Positions 5,735 to 7,402 of a stretch of 7,402 nt of DNA are shown here, one piece after another. The notes beneath the pieces were generated by a model. It worked only from the letters and a program-made list of their open reading frames with translations. It was not told the origin of the DNA and did not search any database. The position numbers and the translations under genes are program-made. Every line of letters begins with the position of its first letter. Position 1 is the first letter of the stretch. This stretch comes from SIG701 sp045539595. GTDB lineage: Bacteria; Bacillota; Clostridia; Oscillospirales; CAG-272. The stretch spans positions 1 to 7,402 of the forward strand of contig JAZQFQ010000035.1 in NCBI GenBank assembly GCA_045539595.1, read 5' to 3'.

Positions 5735-5917
5735 TTACGCTTCTTTGCTGACGATCTCTTTGCCGTCGTAGTAACCGCAAGTCTTGCAGACGCGGTGCGC
5801 GAGATTGTATTCGCCGCAGTGCGGGCACTTAACCATGCCGGGCATCTCAAGCTTCCATACGTTGGAACGTCTCTTATCTCTGCGCGCTTTGGATGTTTTT
5901 CTCTTCGGAACTGCCAT
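5735..5917 (-). CDS. rpmF: 50S ribosomal protein L32
   Basis: This 60-residue protein has the invariant bL32 start MAVPKRKTSKARRDKRRSN and a four-cysteine zinc ribbon, C31-PHC34 and C44-KTC47, so it is the zinc-binding form rather than the cysteine-less paralogue some Gram-positives use under zinc limitation. It sits on the large ribosomal subunit near the peptidyl-transferase region. The ATG at 5917 follows a near-perfect SD AAGGAGGTG (5932-5924) at six bases. A GTG three codons upstream lies inside that SD and is not a credible start. The gene follows yceD by 62 bases, the usual bacterial order, and has its own promoter plus a downstream hairpin terminator. Confidence 0.98.
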   Translation of the reverse strand: MAVPKRKTSKARRDKRRSNVWKLEMPGMVKCPHCGEYNLAHRVCKTCGYYDGKEIVSKEA

Positions 5918-5967
5918 CCTAAACACCTCCTTATGGGTCTTATTGACATTTTAACACACTATGGTTT

Positions 5968-5996
5968 ATTATACACCAATCAATCGTGTTTTTCAA
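5968..5996 (-). promoter_or_regulatory. promoter of rpmF nested in the end of yceD
   Basis: On the minus strand TTGAAA (5996-5991) and TATAAT (5973-5968) are separated by 17 bases. Transcription would begin near 5961, leaving a leader of about 43 bases. The -35 element lies inside the last codons of yceD, so L32 can be made in excess of YceD. Confidence 0.75.
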
Positions 5997-6519
5997 GTAG
6001 TTTTTGCAAAATTGCCAGTCTTGGATCAATTTCTTTTTTTGCAGAACAGCCGCAATCGCCGTCTGCCAGCCGTTTTCCGCACTTCGGACACAGTCCGGGG
6101 CAGTCTTCCCGGCACAGATGATACATGGGCAGGTTCAAAACCAGCGCTTCCGTGATCTCGTTGTCCACATCCACGCCGCCGTTTACCAGAGGCAAAAGGC
6201 TGTCCTCGTAATCCTCATCGTGCTCCACGTCGCCCAGCCGCACCGCACTGTCTGTCTCGATCAAACGCTCCAGGGCCAAGGGCATCGTTACCGAAACGGG
6301 ATCCAGACACCGGTCGCACACCGTATCGTAGGAAACCTCGGCATCGATCACCATGGTGAGGTAGCCGTGATTGTCCGTCACGCGGTAGCGGACCGCAATG
6401 GGGCCGCGCAATGTGATGCTGTCCGGCAGAAGGACACCGTCCTCGCCGGGGGTATAGGAATACGAACCTTCCAGGGTGGCACATCTGCCCTCCAGGATCT
6501 GACTCAGATCGATTCGCAT
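5980..6519 (-). CDS. yceD: YceD / DUF177 family protein
   Basis: This 179-residue protein belongs to the YceD (DUF177) family, typically encoded next to rpmF. Homologues in E. coli and plants have been linked to 23S rRNA accumulation or processing; the biochemical role is unknown. The N-terminal part (MRIDLSQILEG) leads into a beta-rich core. CDRC (68-71) sits in the conserved DTVCDRCLDPV segment, and a second cysteine cluster near the C-terminus (CREDCPGLCPKCG...CGC) suggests bound zinc, as in many Bacillota members. The ATG at 6519 has AAAAGGAGGG just upstream (6534-6525). An in-frame TTG further up would place the SD inside the coding region and was not chosen. The stop lies 62 bases before rpmF, and no terminator separates them, so read-through into rpmF is expected. 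Confidence 0.92.
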   Translation of the reverse strand: MRIDLSQILEGRCATLEGSYSYTPGEDGVLLPDSITLRGPIAVRYRVTDNHGYLTMVIDAEVSYDTVCDRCLDPVSVTMPLALERLIETDSAVRLGDVEHDEDYEDSLLPLVNGGVDVDNEITEALVLNLPMYHLCREDCPGLCPKCGKRLADGDCGCSAKKEIDPRLAILQKLLEKHD

Positions 6520-6560
6520 GGTGCACCCTCCTTTTGGAAACAAAACATCTGCGAAATATT

Positions 6561-6589
6561 ATTATATCCGTATTTTTCCCATCTGTCAA
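6561..6589 (-). promoter_or_regulatory. consensus sigma-A promoter of yceD-rpmF
   Basis: On the minus strand TTGACA (6589-6584) and TATAAT (6566-6561) match the consensus exactly with a 17-base spacer. Transcription would begin near 6554, about 35 bases before the yceD ATG. Strong constitutive expression fits a ribosomal-protein operon. Confidence 0.88.
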
Positions 6590-6637
6590 TGGATTTTGTA
6601 AAAAAACTTCATCTCTATTGTGTTTGCGCCGCAGATT

Positions 6638-6646
6638 TGTTATAAT
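6638..6646 (+). promoter_or_regulatory. extended -10 promoter of the secreted-protein gene
   Basis: TGTTATAAT is a perfect extended -10 (TG-N-TATAAT). The best -35 at 17-base spacing is TTGTGT (6618-6623), which is weak, as is common when TGN is present. The start point would be near 6653, about 30 bases before the ATG. It diverges from the yceD promoter with about 50 bases between their -35 regions. Confidence 0.65.
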
Positions 6647-6681
6647 ACATATAGTATTTCTATTGTCTGCCGGAGGTATGT

Positions 6682-7260
6682 ATGAACAAAACCGGACGTA
6701 TTGCCAAAATTGTTGTGATCACGATTCTGTATATCCTGATCGGATTGTTTATTTTTCGCTGCTGCTTTGCCGCCAATCACAGCACACTGAGCGATCTGTA
6801 TCCCTCGGAGGGGCTGATAGCCGCCTGTGCGGACGGGGAAATCCCTGCCATGCAGACCCACGATGTGGTGACGGAGGTATCCCAGGACGGCAACATCGCC
6901 TGCTACGCTTTTGTGTACATCCCCGAGATCCGGGAAGTACAGGTAACCGTGCGCTACAACGACAGCATTTACGGACGGAAATCCCTGCCGCCTGAGGCGG
7001 AATTCACTTTCCGTCTGACCGATTCGGACACCAAAGAAGAGATCACCGGCACGGTGGCGGACACAAAGACGATATGGATGTACACCTATCACCGGCTGGT
7101 ATTCCGGGACGTGACCATATCCGACACCAACGATCTGCTGTTGCAGATGTATGCCGACGGTACCTCCGTAGCGGTGGACGTGATCCATTATAAGGACCAG
7201 AACGTGGTATGGAAGCCGTACCATCTCAGCGGCGGGGAGCGGAAATCCCTACTGGAATAA
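6682..7260 (+). CDS. membrane-anchored extracytoplasmic protein of unknown function
   Basis: I do not recognise this 192-residue protein. A short basic N-terminus (MNKTGRIAK) leads into one long hydrophobic helix (about residues 10-25), followed by R26-CC. This is a single-pass anchor or uncleaved signal with the rest outside. Cys27/Cys28 do not form a convincing lipobox. The exported part is beta-rich and slightly acidic (CYAFVYIPEIREVQVTVRYN, AEFTFRLTDSD, HRLVFRDVTISDTNDL), suggesting a small beta-sandwich, with no catalytic motif visible. The ATG at 6682 lies five bases after GGAGG (6672-6676); an overlapping ATG at 6678 is in another frame. It is transcribed divergently from yceD and is a stand-alone gene as far as this window shows. 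Confidence 0.8.
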   Translation: MNKTGRIAKIVVITILYILIGLFIFRCCFAANHSTLSDLYPSEGLIAACADGEIPAMQTHDVVTEVSQDGNIACYAFVYIPEIREVQVTVRYNDSIYGRKSLPPEAEFTFRLTDSDTKEEITGTVADTKTIWMYTYHRLVFRDVTISDTNDLLLQMYADGTSVAVDVIHYKDQNVVWKPYHLSGGERKSLLE

Positions 7261-7270
7261 TAAGTCAGGA

Positions 7271-7292
7271 CCTCCGGCAAAGCCGGAGGCTT
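7271..7292 (+). terminator. hairpin after the secreted-protein gene
   Basis: An 8-bp GC-rich stem CCTCCGGC-AAA-GCCGGAGG lies ten bases after the stop. It is followed by CTTGCT rather than a proper T-run, so it may be a weak terminator. A second small hairpin GCCCC-TATAA-GGGGC follows at 7298-7312. Confidence 0.5.
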
Positions 7293-7402
7293 GCTCTGCC
7301 CCTATAAGGGGCTATTGCCGGCAAGCATCTAAAGACGCACGATATTCTATCACTCGCATCACTTGCCCTGCCGCCGCAAATGCGGTATGACATCATAGCC
7401 TT
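7293..7402. other. non-coding tail with small hairpins
   Basis: No gene is visible. The stretch holds the GCCCC/GGGGC hairpin (7298-7312), the 10-bp palindrome TTGCCGGCAA (7315-7324) and a CCGCA-AA-TGCGG hairpin (7374-7385). It could be the edge of another interspersed repeat, but no second copy exists in this window. Confidence 0.3.

Noticed and set aside
5667..5828. N-terminal extension of the membrane-protein frame up to 5828
   Set aside because: It would run through the rpmF terminator and the rpmF gene itself. The ATG at 5666 has a strong SD.
6520..6543. Upstream TTG start for yceD
   Set aside because: It would bury the AAAAGGAGGG ribosome binding site inside the coding sequence; the ATG at 6519 fits the family start.

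Overview
This looks like a chromosomal segment from a moderately GC-rich member of the Bacillota, probably class Clostridia (Oscillospiraceae- or Christensenellaceae-like; the family is a guess). The reasons are the order ylmH-divIVA-lspA-rluD-type pseudouridine synthase, the yceD-rpmF pair, strong AGGAGG-type ribosome binding sites and sigma-A-like promoters.

Region 1 (1-3690, plus strand) is a tight operon. It encodes YlmH (S4-domain ribosome-associated protein), a very long DivIVA with an 11-unit Glu-Glu-Val-Pro repeat, signal peptidase II (LspA) and an RluD-family pseudouridine synthase. The genes are spaced 0-20 bases apart. The operon ends in a 13-bp-stem hairpin whose loop contains the last stop codon.

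Region 2 (about 3691-5090) is a visibly AT-rich accessory island between the two housekeeping blocks. It holds a TmrB-like P-loop protein (tunicamycin-resistance family) with its own promoter and terminator, and a DUF559 Vsr-like putative endonuclease on the minus strand. Two perfectly identical 73-bp direct repeats, 1268 bp apart, bracket both genes. A third, divergent copy in inverted orientation lies between them, so DUF559 alone is framed by an inverted pair. Each repeat carries two hairpins between conserved boxes. The copy upstream of DUF559 supplies its Shine-Dalgarno sequence, and the copy downstream abuts its stop codon. This repeat-plus-nuclease unit is the most interesting item in the window.

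Region 3 (5091-6600, minus strand) carries yceD (DUF177), rpmF (ribosomal protein L32) and a two-helix membrane protein of unknown function. yceD has a perfect-consensus promoter. rpmF has a second promoter nested in the end of yceD. A strong hairpin terminator separates rpmF from the membrane-protein gene.

Region 4 (6600-7402, plus strand) is a divergently transcribed gene for a membrane-anchored extracytoplasmic protein of unknown function. It is followed by a hairpin-rich, apparently non-coding tail.
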